Below, in pieces: positions 50,332 through 58,567 of a stretch of DNA of 64,000 nt; within the stretch, counting starts at the first letter, position 1, and the number at the start of each line of letters is the position of its first letter. The notes beneath the pieces were generated by a model. The model searched no databases and was not told the origin of the DNA. It worked only from the letters and a program-made list of their open reading frames with translations. Source of the DNA: JAFGQU01 sp964483625. Lineage in GTDB: Bacteria > Omnitrophota > Gorgyraeia > Duberdicusellales > 4484-171. The stretch lies in assembly GCA_964483625.1 (NCBI GenBank), contig CAZABB010000004.1, forward strand, positions 27,790 to 91,789, in the 5' to 3' direction. The position numbers and the translations under genes were made by a program.

Positions 50332-51253
50332 TGATTGTAAGATATATCTGCCTTGACGCTTTGACTTCTTTAATTTTCCGTTTCCTGATCAACGCATCCA
50401 CGGCACGGTTAACTTCAGCCAGATCCAGCCCGAACGAACTCACCAGTTCCGCCCGAGTTACCGGCCGCCGTCTGAGAATATCGATAACTCCTCTTTCTAT
50501 TTTATGAGCGATATTCTGCCTCATCGACGGGACCGAGTGCTGCCGGATGATTTCAACCCCTTCGGCCAGTGTCCGGGCAAACCTGTTCACCGCTGTCCGG
50601 GAGGGAATCCGTACCGAATCCGAAGGAGGCCGTACGGGAACATTGATCTGGATTTTATCCGGCGCGATACGTTCGATCACCTTTTTGATTTTTTTCGCCT
50701 CCGATACCGTATCGTTAATCCCTGAAAGCAGCATGATCTCAAGGCATATCTCACCTTTAAATTCCTCACGTAAAGAGATCAATCCATCGATCATCTTCTT
50801 CACCGTAAGAGACGGTACGGGCCGGTTTATCTTTTTAAAAAGGGCCGGCGTCACCACATCGAGCGAAGGGATGATTACATCGGCACCGAGCAATTCTCTT
50901 CTTACTTCCTTGCGGTATAAAAGCGACGAATTGGTAATCACGCATATCCGCGCTCCCTTAGGCCGTGTTTTCTTAAGCAGTGAAATTATCTTATCGAGAT
51001 CCTTATGCAGCGTGGGTTCGCCTGACCCGGCAAGTGTGATGTAATCAAGGGAACGTTCGCGGGAGAAAATGCTCGTCACTTCTTTTTTGAGTTGGGACAG
51101 GTCTACCCGGCGAAACCGCCGCAGGGTCTTTACACTCGTTTTGCCGATCTGGCAGTAGACACAATCAAACGAGCAACGTTTCCTGGGCGAAAGATCGACC
51201 CCTAACGAAAATCCCAACCGCCGCGAAAATACCGGACCGTAACAATATTTCAT
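50324..51253 (-). CDS. Radical SAM protein (COG0731-like) with C-terminal winged helix
   Basis: 309 residues. The 4Fe-4S/SAM motif is CSFDCVYCQIG (CxxxCxxC, about residue 27), preceded by RRLGFSLGVDLSPRK, the usual start of the MoaA-like proteins related to wyosine-type tRNA enzymes. FAGEPTL-like LAGSGEPTLHKDL follows. The last ~80 residues (ERGVIDILRRRPVTRAELVSS) form a winged-helix-like domain. The actual substrate is unknown. It is the upstream partner of yggS with an 8-nt overlap. Confidence 0.85.
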   Translation of the reverse strand: MKYCYGPVFSRRLGFSLGVDLSPRKRCSFDCVYCQIGKTSVKTLRRFRRVDLSQLKKEVTSIFSRERSLDYITLAGSGEPTLHKDLDKIISLLKKTRPKGARICVITNSSLLYRKEVRRELLGADVIIPSLDVVTPALFKKINRPVPSLTVKKMIDGLISLREEFKGEICLEIMLLSGINDTVSEAKKIKKVIERIAPDKIQINVPVRPPSDSVRIPSRTAVNRFARTLAEGVEIIRQHSVPSMRQNIAHKIERGVIDILRRRPVTRAELVSSFGLDLAEVNRAVDALIRKRKIKEVKASRQIYLTIND

Positions 51254-51262
51254 ATTTCTCTT

Positions 51263-51360
51263 CGGGTTAGCCCGTTATCCCGTTCACCCGTTTCACCGTT
51301 CGAAAAAAACGGGAATCCCGCCTCTGGTGGGAAACGCGAGCACGGGCGAACACGCAAACT
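51263..51360. repeat. 8-nt period CCCGTT array with inverse GGGCGAA words
   Basis: GCCCGTTA, TCCCGTTC, ACCCGTTT, CACCGTTC are followed by GGGAATCCCG and ACGGGCGAACACG in the opposite sense. It lies between the radical SAM and DnaJ-domain genes; sister array at 20.65 kb. Confidence 0.65.
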
Positions 51361-51366
51361 ATTAAC

Positions 51367-51690
51367 CTACATATCAATCTTGCCCCACCAGTCATCGTAG
51401 AATTGTTTCAGGTGACGGTAAGTTACCTTATCCACACTCATCTTCTTCACGTCCGGGGCGCGAAACGAAACCCGATACGCAGATATATATTCATTCAGCG
51501 TAGTATAGGCCCAGGTAATCTCTTTGAATTTTTCCTGCGCGTTTTCTTTAGCCTCTTCGCTGCACGTGTCGGGATGGAACTTTCGGGACAACTCATAGTA
51601 ACGTTCTTTCACTTCTAAAATCGTCACCTCCTCATCCAATCCGAGTATATTGCGGGCCTTCTCGATATTGTCGTAATCAAACCGTTCCAT
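51367..51690 (-). CDS. Small J-domain (DnaJ-like) protein
   Basis: 107 residues. Residues about 10-68 are a J domain (NILGLDEEVTILEVKERYYEL, then KFHPDTCSEEAK and FKEITWAYTTLNEY) with the HPD tripeptide needed to stimulate DnaK. There is no Gly/Phe linker, zinc domain or substrate-binding domain, so it is not DnaJ itself but a dedicated co-chaperone or a J-fold adaptor. It lies 19 nt after the 100-residue protein and is probably transcribed with it. Confidence 0.85.
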   Translation of the reverse strand: MERFDYDNIEKARNILGLDEEVTILEVKERYYELSRKFHPDTCSEEAKENAQEKFKEITWAYTTLNEYISAYRVSFRAPDVKKMSVDKVTYRHLKQFYDDWWGKIDM

Positions 51691-51709
51691 AATTTTTAAA
51701 ATATTCTGT

Positions 51710-52012
51710 TTACAGGCTGATCGGCCCGTCCAGATTCACCTCAAAAAAGCTCTTCATGAACGCCGACACTTCATCGAGGGTTTTACAGATCACTTCCTTT
51801 TCCTCCTTTTCCGGAGGGGTAAGGATAGCCATCTTCTCCAATGCCCGGCGGATATCTTCTTCCTTATGTTCCTGCCATGATTGATACATCCCCGATGCCT
51901 GAAGGAGTTTCATCATCCCCTCGATATGTTTCGATTTCCCCTGTTTAACGGTTATGGTTTTCACCACATACCCGTTTTCGACTTTCCGTACGATTACTTC
52001 TCTTTCCTGCAT
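51710..52012 (-). CDS. Conserved-looking 100-residue protein of unknown function
   Basis: MQEREVIVRKVENGYVVKTI at the start, then a Lys/Glu-rich helical part (SWQEHKEEDIRRALEKMAIL) and KTLDEVSAFMKSFFEVNLDG at the end. I recognise no family and no signal or membrane segment. AAGGGAGG lies at a good distance before the ATG. Palindromic element C abuts the Shine-Dalgarno. It is the first gene of a pair with the J-domain protein, which hints at a chaperone-linked role but nothing firm. Confidence 0.7.
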   Translation of the reverse strand: MQEREVIVRKVENGYVVKTITVKQGKSKHIEGMMKLLQASGMYQSWQEHKEEDIRRALEKMAILTPPEKEEKEVICKTLDEVSAFMKSFFEVNLDGPISL

Positions 52013-52024
52013 ACAATACCTCCC

Positions 52025-52132
52025 TTCAATGAGCAGACGATTTACGGAACGAAATGAGCGTAAATCGTAGGCACAAACCGTCTGCGAATTGAATCCTTGA
52101 CGATTCTAGCCAAAATCGTCAAGGATAAATTC
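52025..52132. repeat. Palindromic hairpin element, copy C
   Basis: TTCAATGA, stem GCAGACG/CGTCTGC, GAATTGAA, a second stem TCCTTGACGATT/AATCGTCAAGGA (12 bp perfect, 8-nt loop), then TAAATTC. The second stem replaces the CCCCGCCCTCTA stem of copies A and B with an unrelated but equally complementary sequence. The first loop shares TTACGGAACGA with copy A. Confidence 0.78.
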
Positions 52133-52323
52133 AGTCAACATCCGCTTTGTAAGCGGCTGGACTTCATTTATTATCCCACTGCATTCTGTTTTCGCAAGCC
52201 CCAAATAGCAAACAGCGATCAGCGATGAGCGATTGAATTGGATATGTATGATTGTGTGTCGGGTGGCGGGTAAAAAACTAAAAACTATAGACTCATAGAC
52301 GAACGACGCACGACAAAAGACAA
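52133..52323. repeat. Intergenic DNA with 7-nt AGCGATN words
   Basis: Contains a CCGCTTTGTAAGCGG hairpin near 52141, units AGCAAAC, AGCGATC, AGCGATG, AGCGATT at 52208-52235 and ACTATAG/ACGAACG-type words at 52285-52318. No gene seen. Confidence 0.55.
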
Positions 52324-52500
52324 GGCCCTGGCGTCCCTCTAAAAAGGACTTAAAGTCCTCCCGTGGCTTAGAGGATAATCACAACCAGGGCCGTTTGATG
52401 CTACAGGTAAAAAGCAAAAAAGACAGAGCATCTTCCTTGAGGTACTTTCGGTAAACGAACCCATGGTTGTTATGTAACCATCCATATTTTTGTTTTGATT
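52324..52500 (+). ncRNA. Candidate structured small RNA (three nested helices plus a terminator-like hairpin)
   Basis: Helix 1 GGCCCTGG/CCAGGGCC (52324-52331 with 52385-52392), helix 2 CCTCTAA/TTAGAGG inside it and helix 3 AGGACT/AGTCCT innermost. Downstream, ATGGTT/AACCAT (52463-52481) is followed by TATTTTTGTTTTGATTTT, a weak plus-strand terminator. No reading frame fits. I could not match it to a known riboswitch or to 6S, SRP or RNase P RNA. The helices also form on the minus strand, where the region would be the leader of the 100-residue gene. Strand is a guess. Confidence 0.4.
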
Positions 52501-52667
52501 TTCCGTGGCATTTCAGAAAATCACTAGAAAATTACTATATCGAAAATATCCCGTGTTGACAACAATAAAATCCAAGTTTTGTTTTTTGGGGAAGATTTTT
52601 TCCAGAAAGAACTGTTCCCGGGGAAAAGACTTTTCTCAGAAAACGGTATATTTCTCGAGGTTTTTCT

Positions 52668-53045
52668 TTACCGCGAAAGGATCTCTTCGATCCTGGCGAT
52701 AAGGGCGTCTCGCTCTATGGGCTTGACCAGGTGCTCAACCGCTCCGGCGTTAAACATCATCTCTCTGTCTTTATCGGTATCCAGCGCCGAAAGCGAGATG
52801 ATCGGGATACGCCTGGTCTCTTCATTTTTTTGCAGCAGACGGCACACTTGATCGCCGCTTAAAAGCGGCATACGGATATCAAGTAATATCACATCGGGAC
52901 CGAACTCCCGTACCTGCGAGACAATTGTCTCATCGGCCCCGGGAAGAACCATCACTTCGTATTTACCGGTTCGCTCCAGGTTCATTTTCATGATCGCAAG
53001 CAAATCCGTCTCATCATCTATGAACAGGATCTTCTTTTTCTCCAT
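52668..53045 (-). CDS. Single-domain response regulator
   Basis: A CheY-like receiver of 125 residues with no output domain. The acidic pocket is in LFIDDETDLLAI, the phosphoryl-accepting Asp in VILLDIRMPLLSGDQV, the Ser/Thr switch in PIISLSALD and the Lys in EHLVKPIERD. It follows its histidine kinase by 1 nt and is surely its partner. With no DNA-binding domain it must act by protein contact or as a phosphorelay intermediate. Confidence 0.92.
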   Translation of the reverse strand: MEKKKILFIDDETDLLAIMKMNLERTGKYEVMVLPGADETIVSQVREFGPDVILLDIRMPLLSGDQVCRLLQKNEETRRIPIISLSALDTDKDREMMFNAGAVEHLVKPIERDALIARIEEILSR

Positions 53046-53046
53046 A

Positions 53047-54453
53047 TCAGATTGCTCCCATCGGTTTGAGTATCACTCTGAATGTGGTCCCCCTATTCAC
53101 TTCGCTTTCCACCTGCACGACACCCCGGTGCATATCAACGATATTTTTCACCACGGCAAGCCCGACCCCGATCCCCTTATCTACCGGCTTGGTCGTAAAA
53201 AACGGGTCGAAGATTTTCTGCATATTCTCTTTTTCGATACCGGTACCGGTATCCTCTACTTCGATAACAACTACTTCTTCACACGGCTTAAAATAATCGG
53301 TATCCCGATAGCCCACCCGCTCTCCCACCGGCGCGTCCAGCCGGCCCGACCGGGTTCGGACGAAAAGCCTGCCTTCTTCCGGCATGGCATCGATCGCGTT
53401 CAAGAATAAATTCACGAAAACCTGCTCGATCTTATTCTTATCGACCATGACCTTAAGAACATCGTCACTCAAATCCTTAATGATCTCGATATTTCGCTGA
53501 TTCGTTTTGTGTTCAACCATCTGCAACGATTCGTCCACGATCAGGCTTATATTTTCAGGGTTCTTATGAATTTCTTTGACCCGGGAGAAATCAAAAAGCA
53601 CCCGGATGATATTATCGGCACGTTTGATCCCGTCTTTCATGACCCGAATCATATCCCGAATCTTTTTTTTATCGAACGATGCCTCCTCCTCCAGATAATT
53701 TATTCCCTGGAGAATAATAGCCAGCGGGTTTTTTACCTCGTGGGCGACTTCGTTTGCCATCTTGGCAATCGCTTCCATTTTACCCGACTGAATCAGCTGA
53801 TCCTGCATCCTTTTCAACGCGACATACGCCTTCTGCAGCGACTGCTCGGTTTCTTTAAGCCTCGTAATATCCAGGTGCGTGCCGCAGACCCGCAAGGGTT
53901 TCCCATCCTCATCTCTCTCAATAACCTTCCCGCGGTCTAAAATCCATATCCATCGGCCCGATTTATGCTTCATCCGGAATTCCGCTTCATAAAACGCCGT
54001 CTCGCCTCTGAAATGCGCCTCGAGAATTTTCATCACGACCGGTAAATCTTTGGGATGGACCAGGCCCGACCAGGAACTCAAGTGCGGCTTGATCTCATCC
54101 AGCGTATACCCTTTCATCTCGGCCCAGCGTTCGTTAAATCGCACCTCACTGGTAGACACATTCCAGTCCCAGGTCCCCAGGTTACCGCCGTAAAGAGCCA
54201 GTTCCATCCGTTTTTCCCGTTCGCTCAGCTTCTTTCCCATCTCCTGCCGGTCGATGATCTCTTCCTGCAGTTTCTTATTGATCTCGACCAGTTCCTGGGA
54301 ACTCAAATCAAAAGACCGCTCCATCAGGTGACGGTCCCGGTCACAACTGTCGTACACATCGCTCACGCTGCGTAAAAACGGCTCCATGCCCGGCGGAACA
54401 TTGTCTACGGACCCGAAGATTTTTTTGATCTGGCGTTCAAGTAACTTATTCAT
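53047..54453 (-). CDS. PAS-domain sensor histidine kinase, soluble
   Basis: 468 residues with no transmembrane helix. An N-terminal coiled region (residues 1-~85) leads to a PAS/PAC domain (LALYGGNLGTWDWNVSTSEV to GTHLDITRLKETEQS), a HisKA domain with the phospho-accepting His in ANEVAHEVKNPLAIIL near residue 240, and the HATPase: KIEQVFVNLFLNAIDAMPEEG (N box), EDTGTGI (G1), FFTTKPVDKGIGVGLAV (F/G2). It is encoded between the FIST protein and the response regulator. As a cytosolic kinase it probably reads an internal ligand, perhaps with the FIST protein. Confidence 0.93.
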   Translation of the reverse strand: MNKLLERQIKKIFGSVDNVPPGMEPFLRSVSDVYDSCDRDRHLMERSFDLSSQELVEINKKLQEEIIDRQEMGKKLSEREKRMELALYGGNLGTWDWNVSTSEVRFNERWAEMKGYTLDEIKPHLSSWSGLVHPKDLPVVMKILEAHFRGETAFYEAEFRMKHKSGRWIWILDRGKVIERDEDGKPLRVCGTHLDITRLKETEQSLQKAYVALKRMQDQLIQSGKMEAIAKMANEVAHEVKNPLAIILQGINYLEEEASFDKKKIRDMIRVMKDGIKRADNIIRVLFDFSRVKEIHKNPENISLIVDESLQMVEHKTNQRNIEIIKDLSDDVLKVMVDKNKIEQVFVNLFLNAIDAMPEEGRLFVRTRSGRLDAPVGERVGYRDTDYFKPCEEVVVIEVEDTGTGIEKENMQKIFDPFFTTKPVDKGIGVGLAVVKNIVDMHRGVVQVESEVNRGTTFRVILKPMGAI

Positions 54454-54462
54454 TCTACCTGT

Positions 54463-55605
54463 TTATGTTTCGGAAAATGTCGTAATCGTCATTGTCTGGT
54501 TGTGCAACTCGCATGTTTTCTCTGCCGGCGAAAACGGGCAGATCTCACCGTACGAGTAAAAACCCGTCAGCACCGCTTTTTTTCCCAGGACCGAAGCCAC
54601 ACCTTCTATCTCTTCTTCGATCCGCTGCGCTAAAACCAGCTTCCGTCCGATACAGCTCACCAGGATTGCCAGATCCGGCTTTACCTTGGGAGTAATCTCG
54701 GTTGTCATATGCGCCGCCCCCACGGCGCCATCGATCAGCCGTTCGAAATTCGCCTTCATCAACCGCACATACGAACCTTCGGGTATATTCCCGGCAAAAG
54801 TCATGCTTCCTTCGGTCTCATCTATCGCCAGGATTGTTCTCACCAGGCTCACCGATCCGTCCTTAAGCCTGAGGCTTAACGGGAAAAAAAGCCCGGTCGC
54901 CGGAAGCCCCTTCGCTTCCTCCCCGAGATATTTTTTATATAATTCCAAAGCCGACTTCCCGTCGACCTCATACAGAATGTTCCCTTTGGAACGAGTCACC
55001 AGACGATCCGGGCCGAATGAATCCCATCCGCCCATTGATCCATATCCAATCCTGATCCTCTCTCCGTAGAACCCGACCGCGGCGATGGTATCGGGAGAAA
55101 CCTGATCATTCACCCGTACCACGGTCTTCTCGAACCGATCCTGATCTCCCGAAAGCCCGCCCGTTATCGGAACATGGGCAGGCAAGCCTTCGGTCAGCCC
55201 GCGGGCTAAACCGCTCCCGTTGACATTCAAACCCGTAGATACCACAAACACATGCGTTAACGAATCCTTCGGTAACGAATCGGCAAGCTTTTTCCCCACA
55301 GCCCGGCTGTCTTCCATACGATCCAGTTTCGCGCTGGTTATTCTGGTCCCCGTATCTTCAAAAGCAACAGCCGTCGTTACCAGTGAATTATCGTACACCT
55401 GGGTACCGATGATCTCACCGGCGGTAGAACACCCCACGATAGCCGCCTGAGGATAATAGTTTTTCAGCTCATCATAATATTGCCGGTTTTCCAGAAGGGT
55501 ACGTTCCCCGAAAACAAAAACAAGCTGGGCGGTATCTTTCAGGTTATGATCCGAACCATACGCCCAGCCCGTCTCTTCAAACCATTGTTTTTGTTCCGTC
55601 TTCAT
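54463..55605 (-). CDS. FIST-domain sensory protein
   Basis: 380 residues. The FIST N domain covers about residues 25-215 (VFVFGERTLLENRQYYDEL; AIVGCSTAGEIIG; ITGGLSGDQDRFEKTVV) and the FIST C domain about 216-360 (ALELYKKYLGEEAKG; LVSCIGRKLVLAQRIEEEI; GFYSYGEICPF). FIST domains are proposed ligand-binding, possibly amino-acid-sensing modules of signalling proteins. Here the domain is a separate protein made just upstream of a soluble kinase and receiver. I prefer the second of two adjacent ATGs (55605) because AGGAG is only 1 nt from the first. Confidence 0.87.
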   Translation of the reverse strand: MKTEQKQWFEETGWAYGSDHNLKDTAQLVFVFGERTLLENRQYYDELKNYYPQAAIVGCSTAGEIIGTQVYDNSLVTTAVAFEDTGTRITSAKLDRMEDSRAVGKKLADSLPKDSLTHVFVVSTGLNVNGSGLARGLTEGLPAHVPITGGLSGDQDRFEKTVVRVNDQVSPDTIAAVGFYGERIRIGYGSMGGWDSFGPDRLVTRSKGNILYEVDGKSALELYKKYLGEEAKGLPATGLFFPLSLRLKDGSVSLVRTILAIDETEGSMTFAGNIPEGSYVRLMKANFERLIDGAVGAAHMTTEITPKVKPDLAILVSCIGRKLVLAQRIEEEIEGVASVLGKKAVLTGFYSYGEICPFSPAEKTCELHNQTMTITTFSET

Positions 55606-55770
55606 CATTCTCCTGTTTTATCCTTATTCATAAAATTAATTTTAATATATCATTACAAAAACAACTTGGCAATAACGAAAGCAGCTGATCTTGAAGACGA
55701 TTTGAGCCTCACCCTGAAAACGACAATACTTTTAAGGAAAACAACACTTTTTTTAACAAGCCGTCTCAGA

Positions 55771-56634
55771 CTATATCGACTGCAAAATTTCCGTGATTAC
55801 GCGGGGGTTATTGAGAGTAAAAAAATGAATACGGTTGACGCCGTTTTTCTTTAAATCGCGGCATTGTTCGATGGTGAATTCGATTCCCGCCTTCTCCATA
55901 TCGGCAGGATTATTCTTAAACCGTTCCATTCCTTCCTCGATATGACGCGGGATACTCGATCGGCAGATCGAAGCAAATTTTTTCACCTTGCCGATATCGG
56001 TAAGCGGCAGGATCCCGGGAAGGACCGGAAGTGAGATGCCGCAGTTCTCCATCCGGTCAAGCAGAGAAAAATAATGCACGTTATCGAAAAACATCTGAGT
56101 CACGGCGAAATCGGCTCCGGCATCGATCTTCTTTTTGGTATAGGCGATATCTTCTTCGAGTGTTTCTGTCTCGATATGGCCTTCCGGATATACCGCTACT
56201 CCCACGCAGAAGGCGGGATACTCTTTTTTGAGTAAGGCGACAAGATCACAAGCGTACCGGAGCTTCTGGGTTTCGAAGGAAAAATCTTCAGGCGCGTCTT
56301 GAGGCGGATCGCCGCGCAGAGCCATGATATTACTGATCCCTTTTGATCGATAATGATCGAGCAGTTTTTTAAGTTCGGTTCCTTTCGCTCCCACACAGGT
56401 CAGATGCGGCATGACCACCAGGTTTTCGTAACGGGTAAGCATCTGCACCGCCTCTTTGGTCGCGTCCTGCGTAGCTCCGGCGGCGCCGTAGGTCATCGAT
56501 ACGTAAAGGGGATCATAGTTTTTGAGCACCTCGATCGTACGAAACAGAGCTTCCTTTGCCTTCTCGCTCTTGGGCGGAAAGAACTCAAAACTCACGCCAC
56601 GTTCCCGTTTGGCTAAAATATCGCTTATGTTCAT
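55771..56634 (-). CDS. metF: 5,10-Methylenetetrahydrofolate reductase
   Basis: A flavin-dependent TIM-barrel enzyme making 5-methyl-THF for methionine synthesis or the Wood-Ljungdahl route. VSFEFFPPKSEKAKEAL at the N-terminus, MTYGAAGATQDAT, HLTCVGA and ALRGDPPQDAPEDFSFE are the family motifs, with QMFFDNVHYFSLLDRM later. 287 residues is typical. It stands alone with 162 nt to the FIST gene. No acetyl-CoA synthase genes are in the window, so it cannot be assigned to carbon fixation. Confidence 0.94.
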   Translation of the reverse strand: MNISDILAKRERGVSFEFFPPKSEKAKEALFRTIEVLKNYDPLYVSMTYGAAGATQDATKEAVQMLTRYENLVVMPHLTCVGAKGTELKKLLDHYRSKGISNIMALRGDPPQDAPEDFSFETQKLRYACDLVALLKKEYPAFCVGVAVYPEGHIETETLEEDIAYTKKKIDAGADFAVTQMFFDNVHYFSLLDRMENCGISLPVLPGILPLTDIGKVKKFASICRSSIPRHIEEGMERFKNNPADMEKAGIEFTIEQCRDLKKNGVNRIHFFTLNNPRVITEILQSI

Positions 56635-56744
56635 AATGTGAATATATTACTATAGCATCCCCGATAACTCAAGCACCGATCACAGACCTCAAAACAGCAA
56701 ATCTTTTATGTGACACGATACCCGGCACCCTTACCCCGGGAATA

Positions 56745-57689
56745 TCAGACATGATTCCTCAGTATCAATTCTGCCGGATGGGGATGCAGGTAATACTGCC
56801 GTTTAAGATACGGCTCTTGGTATTTGCGGACATAATGGTTCAGGAGCACGACCGGGACGATCAGAGGAATAAGACCGCGGCGATACTGCCCGATAAAATC
56901 CAGAAGTTCCTGCTTCTCATCGGGTGATATCGTCTTTTTAAAATACCCCATACTATGCTGCAGCACATTGACGTTTTTTTTCACCGTCGCCTGCAGTTTT
57001 AACGCTTTCATAAGAACCCGGAGATACCGGCCGAAAAGTTCCCCGCGCCGGGCGGCTTTTGCCCCGGCAACCAGCTTGCCCAGAGTTTTTAATGCCGCGG
57101 GGCTGTGCGCCAGAATCAGAAGTTTATGGTCGGCATGGAAATCGATCAAATCTTTTAATCCACCGCCCCAGGCGATGAAATCCTGCCAGCGCCGGTAGAC
57201 AAATATCCGTTCGATGAAATTTTCGCGTAATTCCGGATCATGAAGCCGGCCGGCATCCTCGACCGGTAAAAGTCCAAACGCGTTCATCACCTCCCGGGCG
57301 AAGACACCGACGCCCTTTTTCGCCGGATTACCTTTTGCGTCATACACCTTCACCTGACGCATTCCCGAAGAAGGCGATCCGCTCTTAAACACGAACCCGC
57401 ACAGATCTTCTTTTTCCAGTTCCTTTATCCTCTGCCCAGCCCATTTCGTCATCCGCTCGGTATGGTCTATTCCGGTCCGGCGGGTAATCAGACGGGGATT
57501 CTGGGGATCTCCCACCAGCCGCATCGCCTCCCGAGGCATACCCAGGCCGCATTCGAACTCAGGACACACCGGTACCCATTCGACAAACTGTCCCAAGGTA
57601 TCACGCAGGTACCGGTCAAGCTTATGCCCGCCGTCATAGCGCACCTCATTCCCCAAAAGACACGAACTGATACCGACCTTTATCTTCAT
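56745..57689 (-). CDS. DUF523-DUF1722 protein, TudS/YbgA type
   Basis: 314 residues. Residues 1-~150 are DUF523, the family of the 2-thiouracil desulfurase TudS, with Cys10 in ISSCLLGNEVRYDGGHK and Cys42/Cys47 in VCPEFECGLGMPRE. The later site that is often SPSCG in this family reads SPSSGMR here, so one usual cysteine is a serine. Residues ~190-314 are DUF1722/YbgA (AHSPAALKTLGKLVAG; MGYFKKTISPDEKQELLDFI; HYVRKYQEPYLKRQYYLHP). An iron-sulfur or sulfur-chemistry role, possibly with tRNA thiobases, is an inference from the family. 110 nt of repeat-like DNA separates it from metF. Confidence 0.83.
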   Translation of the reverse strand: MKIKVGISSCLLGNEVRYDGGHKLDRYLRDTLGQFVEWVPVCPEFECGLGMPREAMRLVGDPQNPRLITRRTGIDHTERMTKWAGQRIKELEKEDLCGFVFKSGSPSSGMRQVKVYDAKGNPAKKGVGVFAREVMNAFGLLPVEDAGRLHDPELRENFIERIFVYRRWQDFIAWGGGLKDLIDFHADHKLLILAHSPAALKTLGKLVAGAKAARRGELFGRYLRVLMKALKLQATVKKNVNVLQHSMGYFKKTISPDEKQELLDFIGQYRRGLIPLIVPVVLLNHYVRKYQEPYLKRQYYLHPHPAELILRNHV

Positions 57690-57783
57690 TTCTCGTCCAG
57701 TCTATCATAGAACCGAAGGCAATCAACTCCTTCTGAAAAACGTATTGCTTATATCGCAGTTATTCTATAAACTGTTTCTTAAC

Positions 57784-57832
57784 GTATCGGGTTTCGGGTA
57801 CCGGGTACAGGGAAAACCTAATACGATACCCT
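57784..57832. repeat. 7-nt period array (GTATCGG/GTTTCGG/GTACCGG/GTACAGG)
   Basis: Four consecutive heptamers are followed by the inverse form GATACCC TGCCCCT. A related piece (GATACCC GGCACCC TTACCCC) lies at 56719-56740. It ends shortly before the AGGAGG of the PfpI gene. Confidence 0.68.
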
Positions 57833-57872
57833 GCCCCTGCGCCGCGGCACCCTTAATAACAGGAGGTTAAAG

Positions 57873-58424
57873 ATGGCAAAAAAAGCGCTTATTATTCTTG
57901 CGCCTGGGTTTGAAGAGATCGAAGCGATTACCGCGATCGACATTTTACGGAGAGCCAACGTCGCGGTGACGATTGCCGGACTCGGTGACACCAAGATCAA
58001 AGCCGCGCGCGGCACCGTGATTGTCACCGACGGAGTGCTGGAATTGATTAAAGACGAATTCGACGCCCTGATCCTTCCCGGCGGCATGCCCGGGGCGAGT
58101 AACCTGGCGTCGTCTGAGACCGTAACCGAATTCATCAAAGCCATGCACGGAACAGGGAAAATCGTCGCGGCAATCTGCGCCGCACCCGCGGTAGTTCTGG
58201 CTCCCACCGGTATCTTAAACCATAAATCGGCAACCTGCTATCCGGATATGCAGAACGAATTCGGGCCCGACACAACGTATAAAGAAGACGCTGTCGTCGT
58301 CGATACCAATATTATTACCTCCCGCGGTCCGGGCACGGCACTCGAATTCGCGCTGACTATTGTTCAGGAATTGTGCGATAAAGAAACGGCTGGCAAAATC
58401 CGCAAAGCAACACTGGCGGGGTAA
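57873..58424 (+). CDS. DJ-1/PfpI family protein
   Basis: 183 residues with the flavodoxin-like fold of DJ-1. PGFEEIEAITAIDILRRA carries the conserved Glu, and IVAAICAAPAVVLAPTGIL has the nucleophile-elbow cysteine near residue 104. GGMPGASNLASSETV and ITSRGPGTALEFAL complete the pattern of the DJ-1 branch (YajL/ThiJ-like). Such proteins act as chaperones, glyoxalases or deglycases against carbonyl stress; which applies is unclear. A strong AGGAGG lies 7 nt before the ATG. It is one of five plus-strand genes. Confidence 0.9.
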   Translation: MAKKALIILAPGFEEIEAITAIDILRRANVAVTIAGLGDTKIKAARGTVIVTDGVLELIKDEFDALILPGGMPGASNLASSETVTEFIKAMHGTGKIVAAICAAPAVVLAPTGILNHKSATCYPDMQNEFGPDTTYKEDAVVVDTNIITSRGPGTALEFALTIVQELCDKETAGKIRKATLAG

Positions 58425-58435
58425 ACTAAACGATG

Positions 58436-58560
58436 AAACGACGGACGTCCGCTCGCATAGCTCGCTGGAACGACCGTTCACGTTGTTCTCTTGGACGAAC
58501 CATTCGTCCTTCGTCCGAATGACCGAAGGGAATGGTCGTCCTTCGTGATTTCGTTATCCG
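58436..58560. repeat. Cluster of short palindromes
   Basis: GGACGAACCATTCGTCC near 58493, then TTCGTCCGAATGACCGAAGGGAATGGTCGTCC, with GCTCGCTGGAACG nearby. There is no T-tract, so it is not a clear terminator for the converging genes. Confidence 0.5.
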
Positions 58561-58567
58561 AAATCAT

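Noticed and set aside
52324..52392. A known c-di-GMP, THF or cobalamin riboswitch
   Set aside because: The conserved core sequences of these classes are absent; only the helices are evident.
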